Positions 5,619 to 5,874 of a stretch of 5,874 bases of DNA are shown in pieces (position 1 is the stretch's first letter; each line of letters begins with the position of its first letter). The position numbers and the translations under genes were made by a program. The notes below the pieces were generated by a model. It ran no database searches. It worked only from the letters and a program-made list of their open reading frames with translations, and had not been told where the DNA came from. The stretch spans positions 1 through 5,874 of the forward strand of contig CADCUW010000280.1 of the NCBI GenBank assembly GCA_902805985.1, written 5' to 3'. The DNA is from an uncultured Rubrobacteraceae bacterium. GTDB taxonomy: Bacteria; Actinomycetota; Rubrobacteria; Rubrobacterales; Rubrobacteraceae.

Positions 5619-5681
5619 CTAGACCGCCTCGTAGGCTGCGAGAGGTTCGTTGACTAGCCGCTGCTGCGGGGTTTCGTCCAT
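5619..5681 (-). other. Possible 20-codon gene fragment
   Basis: Minus-strand ATG at 5679-5681 opens MDETPQQRLVNEPLAAYE and ends at TAG 5619-5621. The composition is protein-like (no Arg/Pro runs), but there is no Shine-Dalgarno site and 20 codons is too few to judge. It may be the broken start of a lost gene or chance. The rest of 5682-5736 shows nothing. Confidence 0.15.
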
Positions 5682-5736
5682 CGGGGCGGCGTGGAAATTG
5701 CTTCGGAACGATCCGTGAGTTCGCGGCCACGCAAGA

Positions 5737-5764
5737 GGGGCCGCCCCGACTTCGGGACGGCCCC
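5737..5764 (-). terminator. Strong 12-bp hairpin terminator
   Basis: GGGGCCGCCCCG (5737-5748) pairs with CGGGACGGCCCC (5753-5764) around a 4-nt loop, with one mismatch. On the minus strand it comes 43 nt after the stop codon at 5808-5810 and is followed by TCTTGCG. It is well placed to end that gene's transcript and, from the + side, to insulate the RTX relic. A long U-run is absent, as is common in very GC-rich genomes. Confidence 0.7.
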
Positions 5765-5807
5765 CTGACAACATCGCCTCAAAGACTAATGCCTCAAAAC
5801 CTGGTGC

Positions 5808-5874
5808 CTACCTGCCCCTGATCTTGCGCATCAGCCACTTCGCCGGGTCGTAGTACTCGTCGGCGACGCGCTCC
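5808..5874 (-). CDS. C-terminal 21 codons of an unidentified protein (partial)
   Basis: Minus-strand frame entering at the right edge and ending YYDPAKWLMRKIRGR at TAG 5808-5810. Nearly every codon ends in G or C, as in the real genes here, and a hairpin terminator follows at 5737-5764. The basic tail after an amphipathic WLMRKI segment is visible, but 21 residues are too few to name a family. Confidence 0.6.
   Translation of the reverse strand, partial: ERVADEYYDPAKWLMRKIRGR

Noticed and set aside
5776..5798. Two copies of GCCTCAAA close together
   Set aside because: An 8-nt direct repeat, only two copies; no array or target-site context.

Overview
This is a GC-rich actinobacterial chromosome segment. 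Coding third positions are mostly G or C, Shine-Dalgarno sites are AGGAGG-like, and the gene set (persulfide dioxygenase-rhodanese, TauE/SafE, DUF11, RTX-type calcium-binding remnant) recalls Rubrobacter-type genomes. The host assignment is inference from style, not proof.

Left block, + strand, about 1-3310: a sulfur-handling cluster. It opens with the 3' end of a frame-disrupted YeeE/YedE-family (DUF6691, PmpB-like) transporter. An intact 459-aa metallo-beta-lactamase persulfide dioxygenase with two rhodanese domains follows, then an intact 256-aa TauE/SafE anion exporter. Last is a DUF442-type phosphatase-like gene split by a frameshift. The gene content matches BigR-type hydrogen sulfide detoxification operons (sulfur transporter, Blh dioxygenase, TauE-like exporter, DUF442 domain). 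The inferred logic is that the dioxygenase oxidises persulfide to sulfite, rhodanese domains move sulfane sulfur, and TauE exports sulfite. No ArsR-type regulator lies in the window.

Middle block, 3280-4256: convergent to the sulfur cluster, a two-gene minus-strand unit encodes an unrecognised three-helix membrane protein and a zinc-ribbon Nudix hydrolase whose TTG start overlaps the upstream stop codon. A tRNA-Gly(CCC) gene on + lies divergently upstream, with only 56 nt between.

Right block, 4257-5874: a minus-strand secreted single-DUF11-domain protein; a possible remnant ORF and a UUCG-capped hairpin beyond its stop; a + strand decayed RTX-like calcium-binding gene with at least three frame changes and no start codon; a strong hairpin; and, at the edge, the last 21 codons of an unidentified minus-strand gene.

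Stretches without a gene: 3041-3279 (between convergent genes; one weak hairpin at 3204-3218), 4257-4534 (hairpin plus the doubtful ORF) and 5057-5321 (between the divergent DUF11 gene and the RTX relic; DUF11 ribosome-binding site and a GCCCGG/CCGGGC hairpin at 5295-5312; no convincing promoter found).

Three genes show frame disruptions while their neighbours are intact, so this is either a region of gene decay or a sequence with indel errors. I see no CRISPR array, IS element or clearly new system.
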